From: Lingula anatina
Taxonomy: Eukaryota > Brachiopoda > Lingulata > Lingulida > Lingulidae
Direction of reading: 5' to 3'
Assembly: GCF_001039355.2 (NCBI RefSeq)
Contig: NW_019775954.1
Span: 93,124-157,123 of the forward strand
DNA length: 64,000 bases
A program made the position numbers and the translations under genes. Positions 13,401 to 24,799 of the stretch are shown here, piece after piece; within the stretch, counting starts at the first letter, position 1; the number at the start of each line of letters is the position of its first letter. The notes beneath the pieces were generated by a model. It ran no database searches. It saw only the letters and a program-made list of their open reading frames with translations, and was not told the origin of the DNA.

Positions 13401-16400
13401 ATTTGGTGAAAAACATTGTTTAAAAACCCGGCGTTTGAAAAAAAGGAGGAAATAGAATGTCACTTTTTGGCAATCATTGCTCTGTCATTTGCACTCTCTC
13501 AAATGGTTCGCAGTTCAACATTTCTGTCATGACACAAATTCAGTTAGTCAGGCAGTTTAATCACGACAATTCAACATTGGGTAACAAAAAAATCAAGTTC
13601 GCTGCCTCACGCATAGATTTCACACACAGCAAAAAAGAAACAGTTTAGGCGGAATAGTCGCAATCTATTAACGCAGTGTTGCGATTCTTTGTGGTGAAGC
13701 CCCGAGGGCTGAGTGCATCAAAGACATAAAGGAATTCTTGCCCAAACAACGCCTTCTTCTTGGTGCTAAAGGGTACATCCCTAAAAACAACCACCTGTGG
13801 CGCAAATTGTTGATTATTGTTCTTGGATACGCAGTCCATCTGCCAAGCTTTCTTTATAACTAATTTCAGAGCATGCAATATACAGTGCTCGTTAAAGAAA
13901 CCGCGTTATTACTGGTACTAATCTCACTTACGCTAACATTTACCTTAGGGCTATTGCTGTTACATACTGGCACTGGTTTTTTGACCGACCCAGAACAAGG
14001 TAAATATGTTCTTTTTATCGTGTGCCATGTATGTACCATAATTATGTAACAAGTACGGTACGCAAAGGATGGATTTACCACAAAAATCTCAAGCTTAAAA
14101 TCTCCGATCCTGAATGAAAATTGAATATGTAAACTCAACATTTTCATTGTTCAGATACATCCGAAAATGATTATTTCTCCGACACACGAATTTGTATACT
14201 TAACCAACATTTTTATTCACAAGAAATATATAAAATAAAAGTTTTCTGGCTTTAAATTTTGGGATTCTAAAACGATAACACGGTAAAGCTGCCGGACATA
14301 ATGCTTACTTAAACAACTCCTTGCCAACAAAAACTGTCTTAACAAGGACAACAGCCCCGGTCCGTGCAACTATGGGGCCACAAACACCTGGCTCATAATG
14401 GATGACTAAAGTCTCCTCACACTCACCACTCCTCTTCTGCCCATACGGCAATGCAATTTGGCAAGACTTTAAAGAGGAGAGCTTTACATTATCAATGGCA
14501 TGACCATTTGCTTGCCTTGAATATTTAGGAGTCTCTAGGTTAAATGCAACACGGGAAGTTACCACTTAACAAGCCGGTGCACCCTTCAACAGGGCTGCAA
14601 TATCTTTTGATTCTGTAATTAATTTATTTTTTGCGCGATGCTTTTCTCCTTACACAATTTGTCTGAGTCTCAACCAAACGCGCTGCAATTTCTGATATTT
14701 CCTATCGATCGCGTCTGTCTCGGTTTTGAATTGAATTGAATATGACAATCCCGTCACTTTAACAAAATTACCTTTCAAAGTATCAGTCGGCTCTAGACCT
14801 CCCCAAATGATATCGAGCCAACGGAAATTATCAAAACACCCCCAAAAGACGTCGATACCAACTCGAGCTCCCAGACTCTCTGGGGGTATCACACAGGATT
14901 TTGTTTGGAAAGAAGTATATAAGTTGATTTAAGTAGTCAAGGGATGAAAAAGTGTATCAAATAAAGTCTCCGGTCTCTCCATCATTCAATTTTCAGGATA
15001 GCGTTATTTGACGATATAAAAAGTAGTTTCTGCCTGCTTATCTTATCGTTTATCTCGTCAGCCCACTTAATGGAATCTTAGTAGCATTTTGAAAACGACT
15101 ATTTGCATTAGATTTTCCCATGAAAGGGGAATAATCTCAAATAGCTATCAGTAAAAAGCTAAGACCACGGCTTGATCAAAAGGTTAAGCTTAATAACATA
15201 ATGTAAAAAGGCAATTACCACTGGGATACTGTAAAAACTGCAATAATTTGAAAATCCTCAAACATTCTAATTTAACCTCACATTGAACGTTCTCAGACCA
15301 ATAAACGGTAGACTTTCTTTGAAAACATTTAGACCTGTCAAAAGGGATGCCCACGGATTAATCTACATGGATCAGATTGATTGCAACGGCCGATTATTTT
15401 TTTTATAAGAAGGTGTGGGAGTAACTTAATTCTCTAGGGCACATCAGAAACCAGAGCTCATTGCAAGCCATTTCCTACAATCAGTTTCAATAAGCAGCAA
15501 TCTTAATGTTTGTTCACAGTGCGCCAACAGCGCGTAGACACCAATGGGACTACGAAACGGCGTCACGTACATAATGTCATGGGCTTCACTTGTAATCTAG
15601 AATTCTTGGCAATCTGATGGTGAAAGCTTTATTAATATCTACCCAAGTGTCATGGGTGATCGCTGGAGGGTAGAATCCCACACAGATGCGCTGATACATT
15701 TTGCAAAGGTAGCAACAATAACATCCCTAATTACCGTGCTAAATAATTTTAACATGAGTTGTGGTCAAAAAGCCTCTGACATGGGAATTCGTGAGATTTT
15801 CTAAGAGTGAATACACAACTGCTGTGCTCTCTATTGCTTGATGGAATCATTGACGATCTTTGTTTTGCAAGAAATGTAGGTATCTTTCAAACAGAAGACA
15901 GCTGCACCAAAAAACACCTAACGTACAACAACAAACATAAAACATTTCATATGATTATTTGAAATGCGCCTGAACCTGTTCCATTTTCCCACGTCAGAGA
16001 GGTCGCATGTGCAGAACGCCATTCATGCATTCCTCCTGCACCAGCGCTGCCACAAGTTCAATGCCGTATATCCAGATCTATCCTGAGTTTTAAAAAAATG
16101 GAAACTCCCCTCTCTACTATACAAGGACTACAGTATTAGTATGAGAGGCGAGTGTTTCCAGTGTCGTCTTAAACACAGGGTGGTGCCATGTCACTCACGC
16201 CCTTACCCTTTGGTTGCCGTACTGGTCCCCAACATACTTCCAGTTGAACGCGTCCATACTGTAGGACACCATGAATTTCGTCACCCATTCCACGCCGTCT
16301 GCACGACCTTGGGTCATCACCCCGGTGATCTGAAATAACAAATATTGCTTAATCTAATACTTTATAATAAATATATAACGCAAAGGCTAAAAGTCGCTTC

Positions 16401-19400
16401 AATCATAAGTATACAACAGGCAGGTTCAGTGTGATATTTGATCCCTTTCTCTCACGATTTTTTTTCTGGCATTGATTTTTTTCGAAGATGAAATATTGAT
16501 TATGACATAAATATGCGAATTGTAAGGGAAGAAGGTAAAGAAGCATTGTTTCAAGTTGTAACAAAATACCACTGCATAGCAAACCCCGACAGGATATGAC
16601 TTTTAAAAAGTCCAATACTAATCACCTGTCAAATGGAATACAGGCTATCCTTGACTTTGACTATATTTTGATGGCAGGCAAAGCACTCACTTGAAAAAAT
16701 CTTACTTTGAAAGGCGTTAATGAGAATAAAAGTTTAAATGTTCACTACCCATTGTAGCGTTCATACACACTTTGTACCACTTACAGAGTAATTTAGTGAT
16801 AAAAAACGAGTTGTTAGAATATTTTAGCTTTAGGATTCAAAGTCTGTAATTCTGAAATTGCTATGTGTCAATTTATTGAAGTACTCTCGCGATGACAGAG
16901 CAGCTACGAGTTGGTCAAACAAAGGGTTAGTATTCTTATAACCATCAGCTATGGGAGGGACTTAGTCATAAACTCAGATGAGTTCTGTCCACTTTTTTAG
17001 TTTCATATGGAAATCAGTCCTGAGGATTATTTCAGTATTGTCGTCTGTATTGTGAAAATCAGTCCGAGGCGCCATGAACGTCTTATCACCAAGATCTGGT
17101 CATTTGGTCATAAGCTAATGTCAAGGGTCAGCTAAATGTTCTGGGCGTCAAATTTCAGCGTCTCAATTGAGTAATTCACAGTAGCTTTCCATCTAAATAA
17201 AATGAGCAGAAAGAGAAAGGTGCCTTTAAAAAGTATATCGGGTTTTTAGATTAACGTTCCAATCCCATTGACAGGCGTTTCTATTTCTATTTCTATTGAT
17301 TCCCATGCATTTTGAGCGTTGTGCCGACTGATCGGTCAATATGAAATTCCAGTATTGGGAGACGTTAGCTGAATTCTCTAAATGTTATTACCGTTAATTT
17401 CCTGGTGGAACATCTACGTCTAAGTTTCATATTTCTCGATATAACTTGATAAATTAGACTCAATGAACGCACAGGATAGGTTACCAACTGGACCCTTGAG
17501 AAAACAATTCCAAAAACGCTTCTGCGGAATATTGCAAAAACATTTAAATGCGCATTACCGAAAACAACCCATTTGTAGCAAAGAGGCATTGGGGCACACA
17601 GGAGACATTTGTTTGACATATCTCGATTGAAAGTCTCATTACTTTACGTTGATTACGATGTATATTACGTCAGCTGGTTAAAAAACAATCCTTTGGAGTC
17701 AATGTGCGTTAATGGGGACCAATAAAGCTGCAAATGTTCCAAATTGGCCAGGGACATGAACTACAAATGGAAGATAAAATGAGCTTTTTTTCAGGAGGAA
17801 AGGGGTGGAGGGGGAGGGAAAGACTGATTGATTGGTACATTGGTTCAGAAGAAGCTTTAATTCACTAGCTTGCTTCGTGTTGTTCACTGATACCACGAGA
17901 TCGTTAAGAGATTACAAAGACCTCATTTTAAAATTTCTACAAAAACGATTCATTGGTTTAAAAGAAACTTTATTTCACTAGTTTTCTTCATTTTGTTCAC
18001 TGATACCACGAGGTCGTGAAAGAGATTACAAAGACGTCGTTTGAAATTTCTACAAAACGCTTCCCGCTTTGCATCAATATTTACGAGGTCGTTAACCAAT
18101 AACGGTGCCCGTCTTGTCCGACATAAAGCCACTTAGCAATCTACTTTGTCCACCCTCTTGAAATGTCAGATATAGTAACCAATAAAATTGTCAAATCTGA
18201 TTTCCTTTCACGGTCGTATCTATCGCCTAAACGTTACCTAGGTGGTCCCGCCATGAGGAACGCACAGACGCCGACCGAAACTCAGTTTTTCCCTCCATTG
18301 TGTCTTCGAAATTCAGTATTTTGATGCAAAAATGCCACTGCTCCTGCGTTTCTTTGTCGCCATCTGTTTAGGAGTGTGTAATGTCAAGAAGGCTTGACGT
18401 TGAACTAGTGGCGCTATCAAATTTCAGCACCCAAGGAAAATGCCAGAGGGCTGAACATCGCACAGGAGCAGCGGCAGATATTAACGGCACGTGCACACCT
18501 TTCAGCACTTTTAAGTGCATGATGTGAGGATAGAAGCAGCACGGAATATTAACATGATTAAGTCCCCCCCTCCTTTTCCCTCCACAAATTAATCTCGGAT
18601 AAGCTATCAATCATAAGCTCCCGTACTATCGCGTCCTCCGTCGCTTGGATCCCCAGTTATGAATTAATCGGCAAACAAACGAGCAAAGGTTACTCTAAAC
18701 TAAACTCGCTTTCTTGATAATTGGGCTCCAATAAGTACATTTTGTTACGCAAACCTATCAGGTGTCAAAGAGTGAGGTTACTGGAATACGCAGATTCAGT
18801 AGTAACAACCCCACCCCCTTCAAAAAATGAATGGATGAAATTAAAGACATGAAATAATAACGCAGGCAGTCTCACATTTGGGGTACAGTAGGTGCATATG
18901 AGAGGAAAGTGATCCGATGACAGAGTAAATCCTGAAATTCAAAGTAACGCTCAAAATAAAATTCAGAGACGACACCGAAGACCCAGCATACACAGAACGT
19001 TTTATAAAGTTGCCATAACGTCATCACAACGTTTTATTTTTTAATATATTTTCATAATGGCAACGTTAAGTTATTATGACGTTCTGTGTTTGTTGGGGAT
19101 GAGCATCAATTTCCCCAAAGATGATAGTCAGGTTGACACACGGCTCAAGTCTCGACTCACCTTGGCAACAGTGCCGAGGTCCACCTGTAACCACTCCGAG
19201 GTGGACTTGTACTTGGCGCACCAGCCGCGCCCGTTGGGTTGATACAGGCGCGCGTATTTCTCGTGGCAGCCCTTATCCCACTCCTGTGGGTAGGAGCTGG
19301 AGGCGGTGATCTGCCAGTCTTGGATAGAGCCAGTGATCATCCCCAATGGGCCATGGTGGTCACAGCCTGCTGAAAGATGAACAAAGAAAAACACATTTTA

Positions 19401-21281
19401 TGTATTATGTTTGTATGTATACGCTAGGTTCCAGGACACTTATGTTGGATCCTAGATGTAGGCAAAATGTTTTTTTTTCGAATCTGCCTATGGAAGCACT
19501 CAAGGGTGGGGGTCGGGGGTGGCCATACTGGGCACCTGCCCTTGCCTTGACTTCTGAGGTACCTCCTTCTCCCCTTTCCCCAATCCATCCAAATAAAATA
19601 CAAGCAATTCTGCCATCCCCATACTTTATTGGTCTTATATATTATAGTAATAATAATAATAATAAATGTCCTCGCCTATAGTGTGTCGTACGATGGGAGG
19701 CAAAACTTTTTATCTTTGTGTAACCCCAAGTCCCCCCCCCCTCCAGCACCACCACCACCACCACCACCACCACCACCCACCCACCCCATTAGCAAAAGCC
19801 TGGACCCGACCTTGCTCACGTGAAGCACGGGGGTTTTAGGAATGCTGTTCAGGTGTGCTATCCACCAGGGCAGACACCTGCGGAAATGCATTCTATATAT
19901 ATTTTCAACCCAAAAAGACAAGTGGATAAAAGGTTGCTCTTATCAAGAAGTGCACAACAAATCTTATATATATTGCCTTTCTGTCGGCGCCCCTTTTGAT
20001 GTCTGGCTCCTACTTTTCAGAACAACAGACCAACAGTGACAAGCTATATATCCATCTATATTTCTCTGCAGAATTGTGTGTACGCGAGAAGTAATTTCCA
20101 CTCTAAATCACTCATTAAATTTGTCACCCCTTTCAAACGTTAAAGTAAACAGCACTGAATGCAGTACAATACAAAGAAAGGCGGAAAGGTATATTGCTTG
20201 TGTAATACACAAAATCAAGCAATAACGACTTTAGTTGTTTGGAAGAGAATGCAAAGATGCGATTTCGTGACTCAATGCTAATCTTAAGCAGTTTTCGACG
20301 AACTGTAAAATATCTCTTTGAACAACCAAACTAGAGGGGCTAACGAAATGACCAGGCGTGTTTCGGTGACTAAGTCGAGCATACCTTGGTTTATATAGAA
20401 CAATGAGGGCGCAATGAGGTGGTATAACAATACTTAAACTTGATGATATTTTGCAAATTCGAGTCATTGCATCGTCAAGTGAAAAACACAAACAAGAACG
20501 GCCACCGCGAAGTAGGAAAGGGCCTACGCAGTTTTCCTGCGAGAGGAATCATAAACTAAGAATACCTTTCGTTGCTTTCGCTGAATAGCTTTACTTTTTA
20601 CACCTTACATGCCGTTTCCTGTTTGCAATTTTTCGCTCACTCCTACATCCCATCCCAACTTAAAGAACAGATGATACAATTATCTTAAATCACAGATTAA
20701 GTGGCTAGTATTAAATCAAAATAAGTGGTAAAGGTGACTTGATATTACGGAGGAGCAAACATTGCTGTATCAGTTAAATTGCTACCGTTATGTGGATTAC
20801 ATCTATAAATTAAAGCTTTGGTGTGCAACTTATTGGAATTTTTCACAATTCCCATAAATCAGGAGAGAAAATGCGAAGTACACGAGGGGTAAAGGTCTCC
20901 CTTTTTGAATAAAAATATTCACAAAAAGATTAACTTGTTACTCGTTACGTGTATGAACTTTTTATGTGTTACGTATGTTATCTCAGAAGTTGAAGGCATT
21001 GTGAACTTGCAGATCGTGCTTACTTGAACAAAAAAATTCGCAAGTAGGCGCACCATATCATTAAACGTGTTGATTTACAATCGGTTCGTCTATCTTGTGT
21101 GTTATCTTAATCTTTAACCACACATATGTATGAATCCAAATGTTCTGGAATGATAAATAATGGGTGTCTGACAAATAAACATAATATGTGGTTGGGAAAA
21201 AATTTACTCACCCTCCAGGCTCATGATTCCGCCTAAGAGAAGCACACCAACTAGATACAACTTCGCCATCTGCCTTGTCAT
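6371..21281 (-). CDS. secreted protein: signal peptide, two F5/8-type C (discoidin) domains, one F-type lectin domain
   Basis: Ten exons in coding order: 21281-21212, 19369-19161, 16329-16207, 13369-13231, 11912-11772, 11135-10963, 9410-9266, 8710-8663, 7749-7501, 6639-6371. They sum to 1566 nt (521 residues plus stop), in phase at every GT/AG junction. Residues 1-23 are a signal peptide with core LYLVGVLLLGG; there is no in-frame ATG further upstream in the open stretch. Discoidin domain 1 runs from C26 to C179 (LGMITGSIQDWQITASSSY at its start, RVEILGC at its end). Domain 2 spans C182-C330. A 48-nt linker exon (QCGEAFIRVNNDTPC) leads to an F-type lectin domain, about residues 350-521, starting ENLAYKK and ending ILCEVMVYG. 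Discoidin domains bind phospholipids, collagen or glycans, and F-type lectins bind fucose, so a secreted adhesion or recognition role is inferred. Exon 2 has a NAGNAG acceptor. Introns up to about 2.9 kb hold microsatellites, poly-C runs and a 113-bp duplication. Confidence 0.9.
7422..7472. repeat. (TG)n(AG)n compound microsatellite
   Basis: About 29 bp of TG followed by about 22 bp of AG, about 25 bp from the splice donor at 7495-7500 in the last intron of the discoidin/F-lectin gene. On the coding strand this reads as a (CT)n(CA)n tract just downstream of the donor. Confidence 0.95.
9892..9902. repeat. poly-C tract
   Basis: Eleven C bases followed by a short CCA/CAC run in an intron of the discoidin/F-lectin gene. 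A second C run of 14 bases lies at 10398-10411 in the same intron. Confidence 0.9.
17838..18060. repeat. tandem duplication, unit about 113 bp, two diverged copies
   Basis: Copy 1 starts with CATTGGTTCAG at 17838 and copy 2 with CATTGGTTTAA at 17951. Both carry TTCACTAG, then GTTCACTGATACCACGAG, GAGATTACAAAGAC and ATTTCTACAAAA in the same order. Copies differ by scattered substitutions and small indels, so the duplication is not recent. It lies in the second intron of the discoidin/F-lectin gene and codes for nothing I recognise. Confidence 0.8.
19646..19787. repeat. cluster of simple repeats: (AAT)n, poly-C and (CAC)n
   Basis: An AAT tract lies at 19646-19666, a C run at 19732-19741 and about ten CAC units at 19747-19776. 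All are in the first intron of the discoidin/F-lectin gene. Polyglycine or polyproline reading frames over this stretch are products of the repeat, not proteins. Confidence 0.9.
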
Positions 21282-21511
21282 CTGAAATAAGAGAGAAGTT
21301 CTACTGTATAGGATGATAGGAAACAACAAGGTCGTGTACACAGAACAACAAGGAGAAGAGAGAGGAACTGTACACCGCTCTTTTATGAACACTCTTTCAT
21401 CACGGAGCGTCGATCTACAACAAAGACAAACCTGAGACAATATAAACCCAAACACTATTCCTATCTGTCAAATCGCAGTCAACAAACTTCCATGGTGGCC
21501 CCTATTGGATA

Positions 21512-21619
21512 TTTCGACTTTTCGACTTTTAGAGTTTGCGACTTTTAGAGTTTTCGACTTTTAGAGTTTGCGACTTTTCGAGTTTTCGACTTTTCGAGTT
21601 TGCGACTTTTAGAGTTTTC
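21512..21619. repeat. tandem short repeat, unit about 15-16 bp (TTTCGACTTTTAGAG variants)
   Basis: About seven units of CGACTTTT(A/C)GAGTTT alternate between TTGCGACTTTT and TTTCGACTTTT forms. The array ends at a single N (21620), so the assembly may have collapsed or misread it. It sits about 230-340 bp upstream of the start codon of the minus-strand discoidin/F-lectin gene, in the position of its 5' flank. Confidence 0.9.
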
Positions 21620-24600
21620 NCCGTTATTAAATACTGTAATTAGCAAACTGCTCTCCTCTGTGTCTGATACGAATGAGGGCGGAGCTGTGACTATTTCCTT
21701 ACACCCCCGTGAAAACTTCAGTCACCTCCCAACTGTGCCCCCTTTCAGGGCCAGGCTAGTTGAGGCGTTCTCATTGATCAAAATGATCGCCAGCAAGCAG
21801 AATTTGTCATAAATTTCATGATGTCAAGAATTCAAAAAGATAAAACCGAGATGTTAGCAGCAATTCGAGTGATCCGTCCTGCTCCTTTTCGCGTTCCATT
21901 GCTAAAGTTAAATTACGGAATGAAAACATATCAGTTTCCCCCTTCATAAAACAGATGTATGGAGGTTTAGGTATACTTTTCAACGTTGTTGACCTGTTAA
22001 TTTATTATGGATGCTCCAAAAGACTGCAAAGGGAAACTTTTATACCAATGTTACAATGACATGAAAGGAGAAATCAAACAAAAAGAAGGCGAAAGAAAAT
22101 GGTGCTGAATAGGCCAATATTGTAAAATCAACGTAAAAGTATTTGCTATAGATGCCGCACCTCAGATGTTGGCTTTGATATAAAGTTTGCTGACATCTTG
22201 GGTGAAGTATTTTATTCGATGAAATAAAAGGTCTGAACTTTGTCGAGAGCACGTCCCTAAACTGTTAGGAGAACTGTTAAGCATTTTGTTGCGTATTTCC
22301 TACGTGGATTCCCTTTGTTCGGGCAAGGGACCGGTATCGGTAATTTTCGTCTCACTACACATCAACAGCGTTTACCTCACGCCCCATGAAGTCGCCACAC
22401 ACTTTGCCGGGGAGCTCCTCATTAGCAGATATAGTATTCTTTTTAGAAACGCGCTTGCGAATTGTTGTATGGAAATGCAATAGCAGCGTCTACCCCATTA
22501 GGCCCGCGTGTGAAAATCAATATCTCCGATAAAAAATCGAAACCTTAAAAATAAAATGTTAAATTTTTCAAGTTGAAGTTGTTGGTCGATTTCTGGTGCA
22601 AACTATACATGAAACAAACACGCCAACAATACCGAAATAAAAGTCATCAAATGTAATTTTATAAATTCGTGTCTCAAGTCATGATAATAAACCGCTTTTA
22701 TGTCGTTCCTTAACTGCTATAAAATGATATTCAAAGAATGTTTATAAATGACAACCAGCAACATGCAATGTTAAAGAAAATTGCTTACTTTCTCCCTCTT
22801 ATGCGTCTTTCCTATTAGTATTTCCTGGTTATACTGTGCCTTGGATAAAACTCGTTTGCTATTTTGCAACAGGGCCTCCTTATACAACGTCTACTCGATC
22901 TGCCATGGTCGCTCAAATGACGGCACAAATCAAATCGAGATACTTTTCATACCCCGTGCCGCTAAAAAAACGATTGGCGAGTAACTCGAGGGTAAAGAGT
23001 GATTAATTCAGCCAGATCTTCCAGTCAAAAGCTCCCCAAAGGCGCAATGCTATCCAATCACCTTCCAGATACCCAAGGAACAATAATCCGTAGTGACAGT
23101 CGAACAAAACACCCCATACACCGATAAATTCAACTACTTGGCTACTTTTTAAGGCAATTGAAATATTTAGTAAACATATCTTAATGGGGAATGACATGAT
23201 TTCATAATAGCCAGGAAGGCTTACCGCAGAAAGTTGATTTTTCTTCAGCTAAAGAATAGATTGTGTTGATTTAAAACGAATTCTTTCTACATCGACGTTT
23301 TCACTCTTACAATCGGGATACGTTTCTGGTTAATTACGTTATATTTAATTTGTTCTAGTCTACTAGGTCAATTTTACCTGTTATAATCGATTATTCGTTC
23401 GTATCAACCGTTTTCGAGGACAACTAGGGAAAAAATTAATCTTGGTAGGGGCCTGGGAGACGCGTATTAGTTTCAGTTCCCCTCTCTTGGATATAATTCC
23501 TGACATCGAGAGTGGATGGTACATATAAAGGATTTCCCCTTTTTTCTCAAGTCTTTCTCTTTCCTCTCTTTTCTCCTGCTTTCTTGCGCTTTTTTCAACC
23601 CATTTAAATCAATCTATTTACTTCATCCACAACTTCCAGTAACCACGTGTAGTTACTCTATCAATCTTAACACGCCCTCGAATTTTTTCCTTAAACGTTT
23701 CAATCGATCAGCCAATCTAAATGTTTTCTCGGAACGTATTAAGTTGGAAAGTGAAAACGCACTCTAGACGCATTAGATACATAACACTGTGCATAATAAC
23801 TCTCAAAACCTCATAGATATCGAATCAAGTCTGTAATCATACTCATCATCAGCCTGCTGACGCATATTTTGCACTTGAAATATTTCCTTTGATCTTTTAA
23901 AAAACGAGTGCTTCGGACAGTCATCGTTCATCTGCACTGGGAATGCAACATAAGTGCAGAACTTTTTTAGTTCTCTCTTTTCTTTTTTGTAACATGTTCT
24001 ACTTTAAAGGCTACGATTTACATTTGAAGCTAAAATCTATTTTGGGTTTACCTTTCTTCGTTTTACAACTGAATGTTGCGCTCTCGAAAAAAAAATGAAA
24101 CCTGAATTTACTTCACCTAAATGTCCGATGTAATTGTACCGTCTCAAAATTATGGGTTTCAATTTCTTTTAGCTAATTACAGAAATTGCCGAGCACGACA
24201 TTTGATAACTTTGAAGCTAAAAACTACAGAGGAATTACGGCATCGACATTTGCTCTCATTTGATACTATGCCTCTCTAAAGCCTTGTTCAGTGCGGTAAA
24301 GGGAACATTTTTTACAAATGTCTTTTGATGACTAGGTTCTTTTTTAAATGATAAAATACACCCATGCAGGTGGCTATGTAAATACAAATAATTAAGAATG
24401 TCACAAGGTCGTTAAAGATCTGTTTTTGTCCAACAAAACATGGAAAACACTGACAGTGACTATTCATAGTCCACACACGCAAAGCGGCACCTGTGGGACT
24501 GGGGCTCGAAAATTGGTTCTCAAAAATGCAACTCTCATGTTTTCAAGAGATTATTTTTTAAAGTTAATTAACTGCGGGGAGTTTTACCCGGAGCGAAATG

Positions 24601-24740
24601 TACTTCATTTCCTGTAGTTATGTTCTGAAGTAAAAGTGTATTTACTCGATTTTTGTGAGAAAGTTACTATACAGCTTGTGTAGAAAGCTTATTCTCATAG
24701 GTCCATGTTTTGATTGATTGTTGCATCCATCGATATTGCT

Positions 24741-24747
24741 CACACAT

Positions 24748-24796
<49 letters not shown>
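24741..24796. repeat. (CA)n(GA)n compound microsatellite
   Basis: CACACATACACACACACACA runs directly into about 17 GA units. Overlapping reading frames rich in Leu-Ser or Val-Cys in this stretch are artefacts of the repeat. Confidence 0.95.

Positions 24797-24799
<3 letters not shown>

Noticed and set aside
19676-19921. Glycine-rich and proline-rich frames
   Set aside because: They are translations of a (CAC)n and poly-C tract inside an intron.
21282-21455. Upstream extension of the discoidin/F-lectin signal-peptide frame
   Set aside because: It has no ATG, and the clear start MTRQMAK with a hydrophobic core lies at 21281.
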